Virus record (IMG/VR): IMGVR_UViG_3300045747_000353
Span: 1-33,503 of that record
Direction: 5' to 3' (one strand)
From: a virus
Length of the DNA stretch: 33,503 nt
The first letter of the stretch is position 1, and each line of letters opens with the position of its first letter. The notes beneath the pieces were generated by a model. It worked only from the letters and a program-made list of their open reading frames with translations. It was not told the origin of the DNA and ran no database searches. Shown here piece after piece: positions 19,815-27,667 of this stretch. The position numbers were made by a program, and so were the translations under genes.

Positions 19815-20530
19815 TAAACGATAATTTAATTAAAACTTGCTCATGCAGCAACAACAGTTCATTCCTTGCGAGCCGAGAAAATGATATAGACTTGTTAGTC
19901 TGCACTCATTGCGGCACCCCACATCAATATCTACCAGGTTGGACTCAAGACAAAGTAATCGAGTATTATAAAAATCTGTATCATACAGATGCGCAGCAAG
20001 CAATTGGACATCAAGCATACAAGGATAGATATGAGCACGATCTTAAAATTGCAAATATTCGATTAAATTCATATACACATTTAACTCCAGGAATGATCGG
20101 GTTGGACATCGGTAGTTCTAATAGTGCGTTTGTACATGCTGCTCGCGCAAGAGGAATTACTTGTATAGGTATTGAACCTGGTAAAGATATCGGAGATGAT
20201 GCTACTACTATTAGACAGCCTATCCAAGAAGTATCATTACCTATTAGCAGTCAAGACTTTATTACCATGCACGACAGTTTAGAACATATGGTAGATATCC
20301 GTGCTATTGTTGGAAAGATTCAGTCACTACTAAAAATCGGCGGGAACTTAATTGTTGATATCCCAGACTACTTTGTACCTGAAGGGTTGCATCACTGGCG
20401 CCCTGTTCAACATTTATGGTATTGGAACGAGCAGCAAATGATCAACTTACTAAAAGAATTCGGCCTTACTACTAATAAAGTAATAAGACCGATTCCTGGA
20501 AAGATTGTGTTTTACGCTACGTTAGATTAA
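19811..20530 (+). CDS. SAM-dependent methyltransferase with N-terminal zinc-finger cysteines
   Basis: 239 residues. CSCS and CTHC near the N terminus could bind zinc, as in sugar C-methyltransferases. GLDIGSSNSAFVHAARARG is SAM motif I, and DSLEHMVDI with LKIGGNLIVDIPD are motif II/III lines of class I methyltransferases. A sugar C- or O-methyltransferase is the likeliest role given the operon. It ends the plus-strand operon and overlaps the convergent minus gene by 4 bp. Confidence 0.82.
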   Translation: MINDNLIKTCSCSNNSSFLASRENDIDLLVCTHCGTPHQYLPGWTQDKVIEYYKNLYHTDAQQAIGHQAYKDRYEHDLKIANIRLNSYTHLTPGMIGLDIGSSNSAFVHAARARGITCIGIEPGKDIGDDATTIRQPIQEVSLPISSQDFITMHDSLEHMVDIRAIVGKIQSLLKIGGNLIVDIPDYFVPEGLHHWRPVQHLWYWNEQQMINLLKEFGLTTNKVIRPIPGKIVFYATLD

Positions 20531-21312
20531 AAGTATTGAATGTTAATTCTAAAAGGATAGTAAATTTCATTATTATCCAGCGTTTCGTTTTTTCTAGTTT
20601 CAAACCAACTAGTTTTGCCTAACGCAATAGCAATACCGCAAGGGCTGCTTTGATTACCGATAAACAATTCTGATCCTGCTATTACGCGAGTCATTTGCAA
20701 CATATCTTCTGTTTTGTAGTGTGGCACTGTTACTTTGAACAAATCTTCAAACCACGCATGTTCGTGATCTAATCCGATATATACACAGCGATTTGCAAGT
20801 CCAGAATTAAACCAATTCTGCCAAGTTGGATTTAGCGTCGGAGCTCCATCTAAGTAATGCGTATTACGTGCAATTACTATAGGGCGATTCGGAACTTTAA
20901 TAGGATTTTCACACTCTAGCCACGATTGTTGCTGTAGTTGTTCCTTATATAAGTTTGCATCAATTCCTTGACTCGATGCATATTGATTTGCAAAGTTGCG
21001 TGGTTTAAGTCCACCTGCTTGATGATGTCTGCATACTTCTTCAAATTCGTTAGTTACTTGCTCACCGTTCCATTTTTGGAAACTATGAATGTAGCTTTGC
21101 GATTTGATTAATGGTTCTAGGACATTGTAGTCTTTCTCAGTCATTCTACCACTATGTATACCAGCGCCCGGCCATCCTAGTTTTTCTAGGACCATATTAT
21201 CCATATTATTCATTTTTAGGTAGAAGTCGCCGCCGCCTAAAATTTTTACAATTACTAGACTAGATACAACGTCACCTAATGTACCCGAATGTGTAAACGA
21301 TCTCTGTGTCAT
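20527..21312 (-). CDS. GT-B glycosyltransferase, heptosyltransferase-like, paralog of 11441
   Basis: 261 residues. SGTLGDVVSSLVIVKILGGGD and SELFIGNQSSPCGIAIALGK repeat the two conserved edges of the protein at 11441. Residues between (GRMTEKDYNVLEPLI, RNTHYLDGAPT) also align. It faces the operon from the opposite side, so the two paralogs bracket it. The start has AAGGAA upstream and a possible weak promoter (TTGATC, 17 nt, TAGTAT) that lies inside an 8-bp palindrome near 21348-21365. Confidence 0.7.
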   Translation of the reverse strand: MTQRSFTHSGTLGDVVSSLVIVKILGGGDFYLKMNNMDNMVLEKLGWPGAGIHSGRMTEKDYNVLEPLIKSQSYIHSFQKWNGEQVTNEFEEVCRHHQAGGLKPRNFANQYASSQGIDANLYKEQLQQQSWLECENPIKVPNRPIVIARNTHYLDGAPTLNPTWQNWFNSGLANRCVYIGLDHEHAWFEDLFKVTVPHYKTEDMLQMTRVIAGSELFIGNQSSPCGIAIALGKTSWFETRKNETLDNNEIYYPFRINIQYF

Positions 21313-21366
21313 AAATTATTCCTTTATGTATATACTAGCATAACGGAACATAAAGATCAATCTTTA

Positions 21367-22083
21367 TTATAGTTTTTCTGCTATAAACTCTGCTTCAGGG
21401 ATTCTAGAATGGGTATCTTTGCTACCTAATACTACTACAATACGGCGTCCTACATCAGTATCGAGCATCATTACAATACATCCTCCGCTTGCGGCAATGT
21501 AGCCAGTCTTGCTTACCATAAAAGTATGTCGCTTGCCAATAATGGGATTGGTGTTATTAAACACAAACCATTTTTTGCGTATATTAATTTTAATTTGTGG
21601 AGTTTTAGCTGCTTTCTGTATTTCAGAATACGATTGTGCTTCTACAACTAGTTTAACTAAATCTTCAGCAGTGCTTACATTAAACACACTTAATCCAGTT
21701 GCTTCGTGATAACGAGTGTTTAACATCCCTAACTTCAATGCTTTTTCGTTCATTGCCTTTACGCACTCGTATTCGCCTTTTGGGTAATTACTGCATAGTG
21801 CCCTTGCAGACTCGTTGTCCGACTTTACCAATGCAAGTTGTATTAATTCTGCTCGGGTAAACTTTGTTACACGTTCATCTAACTTTTGATGTGCATCTAA
21901 CACAACCATTACAGTCATTAGCTTAGTAATACTTGCGATTGCACGAACTTCTTCTATATTTTCACTTTGAATTATAGTGCCAGTCCCGTCTGCTACTAAC
22001 CAGCTTTTAGCTGTAATAGAAGACCAACCGGCATTTGCTGTTGAGTGTAGCAGCAATAATACTAGCAGAAATTTTCTGATCAT
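21367..22083 (-). CDS. D-alanyl-D-alanine carboxypeptidase-like (peptidase S11)
   Basis: 238 residues with a signal peptide (MIRKFLLVLLLLHSTANA). All three penicillin-binding motifs are present: S51-I-T-K54, S88-D-N90 and K192-T-G194. The C-terminal domain and membrane anchor of host DacA-type enzymes (~400 residues) are missing. It would trim peptidoglycan stem peptides in the periplasm, perhaps to aid lysis or block superinfection. Its start overlaps the stop of the secreted protein by 4 bp, suggesting they act together. Confidence 0.9.
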   Translation of the reverse strand: MIRKFLLVLLLLHSTANAGWSSITAKSWLVADGTGTIIQSENIEEVRAIASITKLMTVMVVLDAHQKLDERVTKFTRAELIQLALVKSDNESARALCSNYPKGEYECVKAMNEKALKLGMLNTRYHEATGLSVFNVSTAEDLVKLVVEAQSYSEIQKAAKTPQIKINIRKKWFVFNNTNPIIGKRHTFMVSKTGYIAASGGCIVMMLDTDVGRRIVVVLGSKDTHSRIPEAEFIAEKL

Positions 22084-22397
22084 AAATCTGATGCATTTGG
22101 AAATATTAGTTGAGCTTGTTCACCTGAGCCTAAAATACAAGCTAACCCTTTTTCGTTATACTGAATAATTGTCCAAGATTTATTAGTTCTGTTTACTGTA
22201 ATAATAAATTTTGTATCTAATTGGATGCCATTCCAGAACGGAACTTCTTGATATTTTTCACCAGTTACTTCTTCGATGATTTGTTTCAACCCCCCGCATA
22301 CCACAGGTACTTCTGATCGAAATAATTGAGACTGAGATTGGGCGTGGGCTATAAGGGTGGTTAGCCCGAATAGGACCGCCACTGCTAATTTACGCAT
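22080..22397 (-). CDS. Small exported protein
   Basis: 105 residues with a clear signal peptide (MRKLAVAVLFGLTTLIAHA). The mature protein has two cysteines (VVCGGL, LACILG) that could form a disulfide. Family not recognised. It has a strong AGGAG site, and an AATAAATA late-type box lies 20 nt upstream. It is translationally coupled to the DD-carboxypeptidase gene. Confidence 0.75.
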   Translation of the reverse strand: MRKLAVAVLFGLTTLIAHAQSQSQLFRSEVPVVCGGLKQIIEEVTGEKYQEVPFWNGIQLDTKFIITVNRTNKSWTIIQYNEKGLACILGSGEQAQLIFPNASDL

Positions 22398-22416
22398 AGT
22401 GGCTCTCCTTTTTTAG

Positions 22417-22424
22417 TATTTATT
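22417..22424 (-). promoter_or_regulatory. Late-promoter-like box AATAAATA
   Basis: Minus strand, 19 nt before the ATG of the exported protein with AGGAG between: the spacing expected for a T4-type late gene. Confidence 0.5.
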
Positions 22425-24090
22425 AACTTGACGAAGGCAATGTTCCGATTGTCGGCTGGCTAGTTTTAAAGGCAGGCTTAGGTGCAATCTTCGGAGGCAT
22501 TGTTTTTATGCCTGCATTCTTTTTAATAGTTGCTAATTCATCGGGCGGCTGAACCGCAGCCTGAGCAGGTTGTTGAACAGCAGGTTGTGCAGGAACCGAT
22601 GCTTGTTTTTGTTCAATTTTTTCCCAATCTGCTAATTCTTTAAGTAAACTTCCCATTTCGATAATATTACGAACAGCAGATGCTTGCATATAAGATCTAT
22701 ATTTTACTAATAGTTCTTTATGCGACCCCATTTCTTTCTTAACTTTTGTTGTAACAGGAAAGCCGTATATTTCAATAAAATGCATTTTTTCACTATTACC
22801 GCGTTTTACAACTAACTGATAATCGTTTAGTGCTTCTTTTAGAGGTGCTCCAAATGTTAATTCACTAAATGCTTTCTTCGATGACGGTGTAAGAATAACC
22901 ATTTCAACATTTTCTTCGTTGCGGGTTGCATGATGTAAAATACCGTCGTATACTTGTTTAACAAGCCCAATTTGATCAGTTTTTGCCATCCTAGCTAACG
23001 AACGTTCTATTTCATCATATGCTACTGTAAATCCGTTGAAATAATTTTCATCACGGACAGCTTCAACATCTGCTTTCTTCTCAGCTCGTGTCATTTTTTC
23101 TGTACTAGGAGCAGCGAACTTTTTCTGTACAGCAGGACTTAAACTCATGCCAACACTTTGTTGAAAGAATCCGTTTAGCGCATCAAATGCATATCCGCTA
23201 ACCTGTCCGAACTGGCCGACTCGCCCTGCTTTAATGCTCAGTAGGTTAAAACTTTGTTTACCCTGTTCATTTGCAACTGATATTTTTAAATCAACTTTTG
23301 TAATTTTTTGTTGTTCTGCGTTACCGCCGTCACTTAACACATCTACTAAATTTTCTGTTGGATCATCAGATGCTTTGCTCACAGCTAATTGAACACGTTT
23401 TGATGTGTTTACATAATCTACAGCACTAGCAATATGTTGTGTAATGCCTTTTATTGTGTCTGATGGAATTTTATAGTCTGCTACAGACTTCTTCCCCATT
23501 CCTAAGTAAGCAAAGAATGCTTTCTTATCGATAAATGGAACACTTGCACTAAATGTGATGTTGTCTTTGCCGGAGTGTGTTTGTACAGTGCCCTTACCTT
23601 CTGCTAACCTTTTAGCCATTCCAATTACATCATCTTTACTAACAGGCTGTCCTTGCTTTTCGAACTTTGTAGTAACTGCACATCCTAAAACTAATTCTGC
23701 AATGTTTCCTAAATTTGGTTTTAACTCGCCTTTTATCTTTTCATCTTTAAAAATTTGATTTAGCTTAACATTATTATAAATTTCGCCTTCAACTGGATTG
23801 CCATCGTCATCTAACCGTTGAACACTAAAAGTAATTGACTGCAACATTTTAGGATCTTTATGTGCAATAGCAGCTAGAAATTCGTTTGCAACTTTTTGTC
23901 CATTTTGTATAATACCATCGAAATTTTCACTATCAATACTAAACGAGTAAACATTATTTTCAGGCAACCCTTCAATAAACGGTTTCCAATAGTAATCTTT
24001 TACCCAGTCGTTTGATGATCCGCTGTACTTCATCAATCCTTCGACAATCGTGCTTTTAAATGGTGTTAGTAAAAATTCAGTTGCTCTCAT
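22423..24090 (-). CDS. Large conserved-looking phage protein, function unknown
   Basis: 555 residues and not recognised. The region KVDLKISVANEQGKQSFNLLSIKAG has a D...x(I)KA spacing like a PD-(D/E)xK nuclease core, followed by GQFGQVSGYAFDALNGFF. That hint is weak. The C-terminal 70 residues are Pro/Ala/Gln-rich and probably disordered. It has no signal peptide or membrane span. The ATG follows TAAATA by 5 nt. It lies between the bilin reductase and the exported protein. Confidence 0.75.
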   Translation of the reverse strand: MRATEFLLTPFKSTIVEGLMKYSGSSNDWVKDYYWKPFIEGLPENNVYSFSIDSENFDGIIQNGQKVANEFLAAIAHKDPKMLQSITFSVQRLDDDGNPVEGEIYNNVKLNQIFKDEKIKGELKPNLGNIAELVLGCAVTTKFEKQGQPVSKDDVIGMAKRLAEGKGTVQTHSGKDNITFSASVPFIDKKAFFAYLGMGKKSVADYKIPSDTIKGITQHIASAVDYVNTSKRVQLAVSKASDDPTENLVDVLSDGGNAEQQKITKVDLKISVANEQGKQSFNLLSIKAGRVGQFGQVSGYAFDALNGFFQQSVGMSLSPAVQKKFAAPSTEKMTRAEKKADVEAVRDENYFNGFTVAYDEIERSLARMAKTDQIGLVKQVYDGILHHATRNEENVEMVILTPSSKKAFSELTFGAPLKEALNDYQLVVKRGNSEKMHFIEIYGFPVTTKVKKEMGSHKELLVKYRSYMQASAVRNIIEMGSLLKELADWEKIEQKQASVPAQPAVQQPAQAAVQPPDELATIKKNAGIKTMPPKIAPKPAFKTSQPTIGTLPSSS

Positions 24091-24095
24091 AGTGT

Positions 24096-24101
24096 TATTT
24101 A
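24096..24101 (-). promoter_or_regulatory. Late-promoter-like box TAAATA
   Basis: GGTAAATA on the minus strand, overlapping the bilin reductase stop codon and 5 nt before the ATG of the 555-residue protein. Confidence 0.35.
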
Positions 24102-24770
24102 CCCTATTTCAGGAAACAGCACTTCTTCGATAAAATCCTTAACTAACGCTTTACTTAACCCTAAACTTTCCATTACACGAGGGCTATGTGGATTTTGCTT
24201 CTGATAGTGGCAATAGCGATTCTGTGCCATATGAAAATCAGCACCACTTTGTTGTGTTAACCCTACATTAGATAGGTAGTAATCTAAGTTATCGAGTCCT
24301 GCTTGAACAAACTGATTTAGCTCATCTACTTTATCTACCGCGCCCACTGCAATCATTGCAGGACTAAAGATTGCCGCCGCCCAGTCAGGCAATTCTCGTG
24401 GCTTTTTCCAGTTTAATTCTGTTACACGTTGATCAAACCATTGCATCATGTAATGATTTGGGTCACCTGCATTACTAAAATCGTGGAATCCGCCACTCAT
24501 CCTGTTTGGCCCACACACCATATCAAATCCGAATATAGGACTATTATCGTTCGTATGCGGGAAAATGCATACATGCATCATCCATAAGTTTTTAGTTTGT
24601 CGAGCATCTACAATATCAATGTGTGCTCTACGGTATGCCATACTATAGTACACATGATTAGCCCAAGGAAACTTGCTAGCCGCAGGCTCAGTTACATGCT
24701 CTCCAGTGGATTTGAATCGCTTGATAATTTCTTCAGAGCAAGCAATTGCTTTTTCAAATATAATGCTCAT
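24099..24770 (-). CDS. Ferredoxin-dependent bilin reductase (PcyA/PcyX/PebS family)
   Basis: 223 residues, near the size of viral bilin reductases. WMMHVCIFPHT...PIFGFDMVCGPNRMSGGFHDF matches the family core. H66 and D83 keep the 17-residue spacing of PcyA His88 and Asp105, the proton donors to biliverdin. The C-terminal YCHYQKQNPHSPRVMESLG also fits. It reduces biliverdin IX-alpha with electrons from ferredoxin, giving phycoerythrobilin or phycocyanobilin; the product cannot be told by eye. Related PcyX enzymes are known from marine viral sequences. It overlaps the heme oxygenase gene by 4 bp, so substrate supply is coupled. Confidence 0.88.
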   Translation of the reverse strand: MSIIFEKAIACSEEIIKRFKSTGEHVTEPAASKFPWANHVYYSMAYRRAHIDIVDARQTKNLWMMHVCIFPHTNDNSPIFGFDMVCGPNRMSGGFHDFSNAGDPNHYMMQWFDQRVTELNWKKPRELPDWAAAIFSPAMIAVGAVDKVDELNQFVQAGLDNLDYYLSNVGLTQQSGADFHMAQNRYCHYQKQNPHSPRVMESLGLSKALVKDFIEEVLFPEIG

Positions 24771-25315
24771 TCTTCAACTGGAAGTGGAAGAGCTGCATCG
24801 TATTCCTTCATAATACGGATACCCCAGTCAAACGCAATATTAGCTTCATCAGCCATGCTGTCATTTAACTTATTACGGATAGTTACTTTAAGTTTTTCAA
24901 CATCATCAAAATCAAGATTACGATGTGGGAACGGGAGAAGTTTGCGAATAATTTGGCCACCGTGCAAATCACCCATGTGCCACACATAAAGATGTGCCAT
25001 AATTTTATCCGGCTGTCCTACTAGATCTAGTATGTAGCGACAATAATCGATGGTAACTTTATTAATTTTCGGAAAGTTGCCATTGCACATTTCTTTTGCG
25101 TCGAGATAAAGATTTACAGCACGTTCAACTTCTAAGCAATCAAGTGTTAGCTTTTCGTATCGTGCGACATTTTCAATTGAATCATAAAACACTGATTTTT
25201 GATAAGTGTAATCTGCCCAGACTTCATGAGTCATACGACCCTTAATTGCAGCTCGCATAAAGTTAGTGCGTTCTGCTTCTGTGTGCTTATCTTTAGTTAA
25301 ATCTTTTAAACTCAT
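24767..25315 (-). CDS. Heme oxygenase
   Basis: 182 residues. LTKDKHTEAE places the proximal heme ligand at H11; HLYVWHMGDLHGGQII (residues 108-123) is the distal-helix signature, reading GDLHGG where many bacterial enzymes have GDLSGG. It opens heme to biliverdin, CO and iron using a reductant such as ferredoxin. It overlaps clpS upstream and the bilin reductase downstream by 4 bp each, so the three are translated as one unit. Confidence 0.9.
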   Translation of the reverse strand: MSLKDLTKDKHTEAERTNFMRAAIKGRMTHEVWADYTYQKSVFYDSIENVARYEKLTLDCLEVERAVNLYLDAKEMCNGNFPKINKVTIDYCRYILDLVGQPDKIMAHLYVWHMGDLHGGQIIRKLLPFPHRNLDFDDVEKLKVTIRNKLNDSMADEANIAFDWGIRIMKEYDAALPLPVEE

Positions 25316-25614
25316 TCTGTTTCTACTTTAATTAATAGTGGATGCCCATATTGACGAGCAAGGCCAGTAGCCTCGACACCCTTCTGCTCTGCGATTTCAA
25401 AAGGATAAATTCCTGCAACTGCATAACCATCATTATGAATTTTCATAGTTAAGTCCAGTGCAATACTTTCAGAATGTCGAAACACCTTAATTAACATTGC
25501 CACTACAAAATCAACTGGAGTCTTGTCATCGTTATACACAACAACTTTATATTTGCTAGGTTCCTGAATTTTAATTTTATTAGTAGCGCGGGTTTTAGTA
25601 ATCGTTTCTGACAT
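25312..25614 (-). CDS. clpS: ClpS-like adaptor protein
   Basis: 100 residues from the ATG preceded by AGGAATTAC. KYKVVVYNDDKTPVDFVVAML is the ClpS core with the N-degron pocket residues (NDD, DF), and a second half KIHNDGYAVAGIYPFEIAE completes the fold. It binds ClpA and hands over proteins with hydrophobic N termini for proteolysis. In a phage it may retarget host ClpAP. A TTAAATA late-type box lies at 25635-25640 and a hairpin just beyond, separating it from hsp20. Confidence 0.9.
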   Translation of the reverse strand: MSETITKTRATNKIKIQEPSKYKVVVYNDDKTPVDFVVAMLIKVFRHSESIALDLTMKIHNDGYAVAGIYPFEIAEQKGVEATGLARQYGHPLLIKVETE

Positions 25615-25634
25615 TGTAATTCCTATTATGTGTG

Positions 25635-25640
25635 TATTTA
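25635..25640 (-). promoter_or_regulatory. Late-promoter-like box TAAATA before clpS
   Basis: GTTAAATACA on the minus strand, 20 nt before the clpS start with AGGAA between. Confidence 0.4.
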
Positions 25641-25643
25641 ACA

Positions 25644-25665
25644 AAGTGGGGGTCTCCCCCCACTT
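25644..25665 (-). terminator. GC-rich hairpin between hsp20 and clpS
   Basis: AAGTGGGGG pairs with CCCCCACTT around a 4-nt loop. No long U-run follows on the minus strand, but it lies immediately after the hsp20 stop and before the clpS late box, so a terminator or mRNA-end stabiliser is likely. Confidence 0.6.
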
Positions 25666-25668
25666 ATT

Positions 25669-26100
25669 TTAAGTAGATTTAATTGAGATCTTTTTAGGTT
25701 TCTTTTCTTCGGGGATGTTGCGTATTAAGTTGATAAGCAGTAAGCCATCTCGTATTTCAGCATCCCCGACTTCCAGAAACCCTTCCAGTCTAAAGAATCT
25801 TTCAAAGTTCCGAGCACTTAACCCTCTATGCATGTATTCACCTGTAGGGTGCTCGGTTGCTTTTGTGCCAGTTACAATCAAATGATTGTTTTGTACAGTT
25901 AGCTCAATCTCATCTTTGCGGAAACCCGCGACTGCGATTTGAATCTCGTAATTATCCTCATCATGTTTAATGACATTATGTGGAGGGTAGTTATTTTGGA
26001 TTTGGTTAGCAAATCGTGATTCGAAATCGTTAATGATTTGATCAAAACCTACAAGGGCTCTGTTTAGAGAGGTGGTATCGAAACGTACTAATTGATTCAT
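25669..26100 (-). CDS. Small heat-shock protein Hsp20
   Basis: 143 residues from the ATG preceded by AAAGGAG; an in-frame ATG at 26169 lacks such a site. The alpha-crystallin domain spans about residues 35-125, with YEIQIAVAGFRKDEIELTVQNNHLIVTGTK, ARNFERFFRL and DGLLLINLIR (the family's usual A-x-x-x-n-G-v-L line is changed). It binds unfolding proteins without ATP. Hsp20 is common in T4-like marine phages. A GATAAATA box lies at 26180-26187. Confidence 0.92.
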   Translation of the reverse strand: MNQLVRFDTTSLNRALVGFDQIINDFESRFANQIQNNYPPHNVIKHDEDNYEIQIAVAGFRKDEIELTVQNNHLIVTGTKATEHPTGEYMHRGLSARNFERFFRLEGFLEVGDAEIRDGLLLINLIRNIPEEKKPKKISIKST

Positions 26101-26179
26101 AGTTTTCTCCTTTATTAAGCAAGAATCATATTGGGCACCATTGCCCGGTTTTTGTAGAACCCGAAGCATTCTACTATTT

Positions 26180-26187
26180 TATTTATC
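26180..26187 (-). promoter_or_regulatory. Late-promoter-like box GATAAATA before hsp20
   Basis: Minus strand, within the 3' end of the nucleotidase gene, about 80 nt before the hsp20 start. Confidence 0.45.
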
Positions 26188-26674
26188 CCTGAAAGATCTC
26201 ATCTAGCCAAATTTTGCATTCTGGCCATTGTTTGTAAATGTGCGATCTGCCGCCTGCATCACGCCATTCAATACAGTTACTTGTTCTATCGTCAATCAAA
26301 ATATCGCCGGGTTTACAGTGTCGATATTTGTCATGGCTAAAAGGCCCAAAAAATACAGGAATTCCTTCAAAGTGCTTGTGTGCCCACCAAACTTTGTCTT
26401 GTGCTGCAAACGGTACAGAATAGTCATGCGGTAGTGCTGATAGGAATGCTAAGTTGTCTGCTTTACCGTTTGCTACTTGATCCCGACAGTATTGCACAAG
26501 TTCTGTAGCACCGGGTTTTAGATCAAGTTTTGAATAGAATCGATGATCATTCTTTAGTCGAGCCCAATCGTAGTTAGGAATGCGTTCAACATTGCCCCAC
26601 TTCATACCTAAGTAATCTTGGGCATGCGTGATCCAATCTGCAACCACATCGTCCATATCTAAGTAAATATCCAT
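26183..26674 (-). CDS. HAD-type 5'(3')-deoxyribonucleotidase-like protein
   Basis: 163 residues. MDIYLDMDDVVADW has the DxD nucleophile pair of the haloacid-dehalogenase fold (D6, D8). LSALP contains the motif II Ser and KYRHCKPGDILIDDRTSN the motif III Lys and motif IV DD. The overall plan fits NT5C-type nucleotidases that dephosphorylate (deoxy)nucleotides. It may help redirect host nucleotide pools. AGGAAC precedes the start. It ends the small-gene cluster upstream by 8 bp. Confidence 0.85.
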   Translation of the reverse strand: MDIYLDMDDVVADWITHAQDYLGMKWGNVERIPNYDWARLKNDHRFYSKLDLKPGATELVQYCRDQVANGKADNLAFLSALPHDYSVPFAAQDKVWWAHKHFEGIPVFFGPFSHDKYRHCKPGDILIDDRTSNCIEWRDAGGRSHIYKQWPECKIWLDEIFQG

Positions 26675-26681
26675 TTTGTTC

Positions 26682-26939
26682 CTAAGTTGACCATTTCAAT
26701 ATAAACAGTATAACATCTTTTTCGTTACTTAGCAACCAGTTGCTACCCAACCCTTGTATTTTCCCCCCACAGTGCTTATCTGCCCATTCTTTAATATCAA
26801 CCCGCGAATAGTGATCTGCCGATTTACATTGTATCCACCCTTGTTCGCATAACATTCGAGTCATAATTTCAAAGTCGATTTCTTTTCGGATCTCGTCTGC
26901 TAACATATCGGAAAGTTCTTTAGATATTGACTTTGACAT
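26682..26939 (-). CDS. Small 'F..EKD..MF.LRW' family protein 1
   Basis: 85 residues from the ATG at 26939, with GGAG 8 nt upstream inside the previous gene's end. The C terminus NWLLSNEKDVILFILKWST carries the family signature and EWADKHCGG the upstream W block. The N terminus is helical and charged. It is the last member of the sixteen-gene minus-strand cluster. Function unknown. Confidence 0.75.
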   Translation of the reverse strand: MSKSISKELSDMLADEIRKEIDFEIMTRMLCEQGWIQCKSADHYSRVDIKEWADKHCGGKIQGLGSNWLLSNEKDVILFILKWST

Positions 26940-26941
26940 TA

Positions 26942-27166
26942 TTAGCTCCACAGCAATGCGAACATTGTTTTAGTTGCGTCATCGACATACGAATCGTGTA
27001 TCTCTGCCTGCCACTGTATCTTTTGATTATCTGGAGTAACTGATACCCACATAGACCAACCTTCGCCGCGATACATGCCACCTGATTGGCGCTGCGGCGG
27101 CCCTACATTTGATGCGAGCCAGTTTGCAATAGAATCTACTTTGCCGGAATTAATTTTTATCTTCAC
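26942..27166 (-). CDS. Small cluster protein 2
   Basis: 74 residues starting with GTG in a GTGA stop/start overlap with gene 3. NWLASNVGPPQRQSGG is the W block; the end DDATKTMFALLWS is a shortened version of the signature. Trp- and Gln-rich middle. Function unknown. Confidence 0.7.
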   Translation of the reverse strand: MKIKINSGKVDSIANWLASNVGPPQRQSGGMYRGEGWSMWVSVTPDNQKIQWQAEIHDSYVDDATKTMFALLWS

Positions 27167-27450
27167 GTTCTTGCCAATTCTAATAATATTTTGTATTGTT
27201 CGTATGCCTTCATTACTGTGGTGTTGTTCTTCCTAACAATAGTGTCTGCTTCTATTTCGTACAACGTAGTAGCAAGCTCTGTAAACTTTTGGCCATCCAT
27301 TGTCATTTCAACAGTTGAACCTCTAAACACCTTTGTCGGATAACTACCCATAACTTCAACATTAACAGTATCATACTTAACTTCAAGTCGTTGCGGATAG
27401 TAAGTTTGTTGAAAACTTCTATAAACTTCTTCGTTCACGGAGTACTCCAT
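27163..27450 (-). CDS. Small cluster protein 3 (lacks the C-terminal signature)
   Basis: 95 residues, starting 16 bp inside the previous gene. No W block or F..LRW tail is visible; it ends in a helical stretch (MKAYEQYKILLELART). It is the one clear outsider in the cluster. Function unknown. Confidence 0.65.
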   Translation of the reverse strand: MEYSVNEEVYRSFQQTYYPQRLEVKYDTVNVEVMGSYPTKVFRGSTVEMTMDGQKFTELATTLYEIEADTIVRKNNTTVMKAYEQYKILLELART

Positions 27451-27665
27451 CGCAACACGAACATTGTAGCATCTTTTGGATTTTTAAAAAAGAATGTTGG
27501 GTCCTTTTGAATCCAGCCGCATTTCCAACGGCCTTTGCTATTACTTTTGCCAAAAGTATCTTCGCACCATTGTCGTTGCTCCGGTACCTTTCCAACATGC
27601 AGCAGGCCACCGGTAATCGCTACTTTTATTTTATACTTGCTTCGACGTGTTGTGTGTTTTAGCAT
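27435..27665 (-). CDS. Small 'F..EKD..MF.LRW' family protein 4
   Basis: About 76 residues from the ATG at 27665, which has GGGAG at the right distance. A basic N terminus, then QWCEDTFGKSNSKGRWKCGW and FFFKNPKDATMFVLRWSTP. Both conserved blocks are present. Function unknown. Confidence 0.75.
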   Translation of the reverse strand: MLKHTTRRSKYKIKVAITGGLLHVGKVPEQRQWCEDTFGKSNSKGRWKCGWIQKDPTFFFKNPKDATMFVLRWSTP

Positions 27666-27667
27666 AA

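Noticed and set aside
22423-24090. Confident nuclease assignment for the 555-residue protein
   Set aside because: Only a loose D...IKA spacing is visible; without structure prediction this is not enough.
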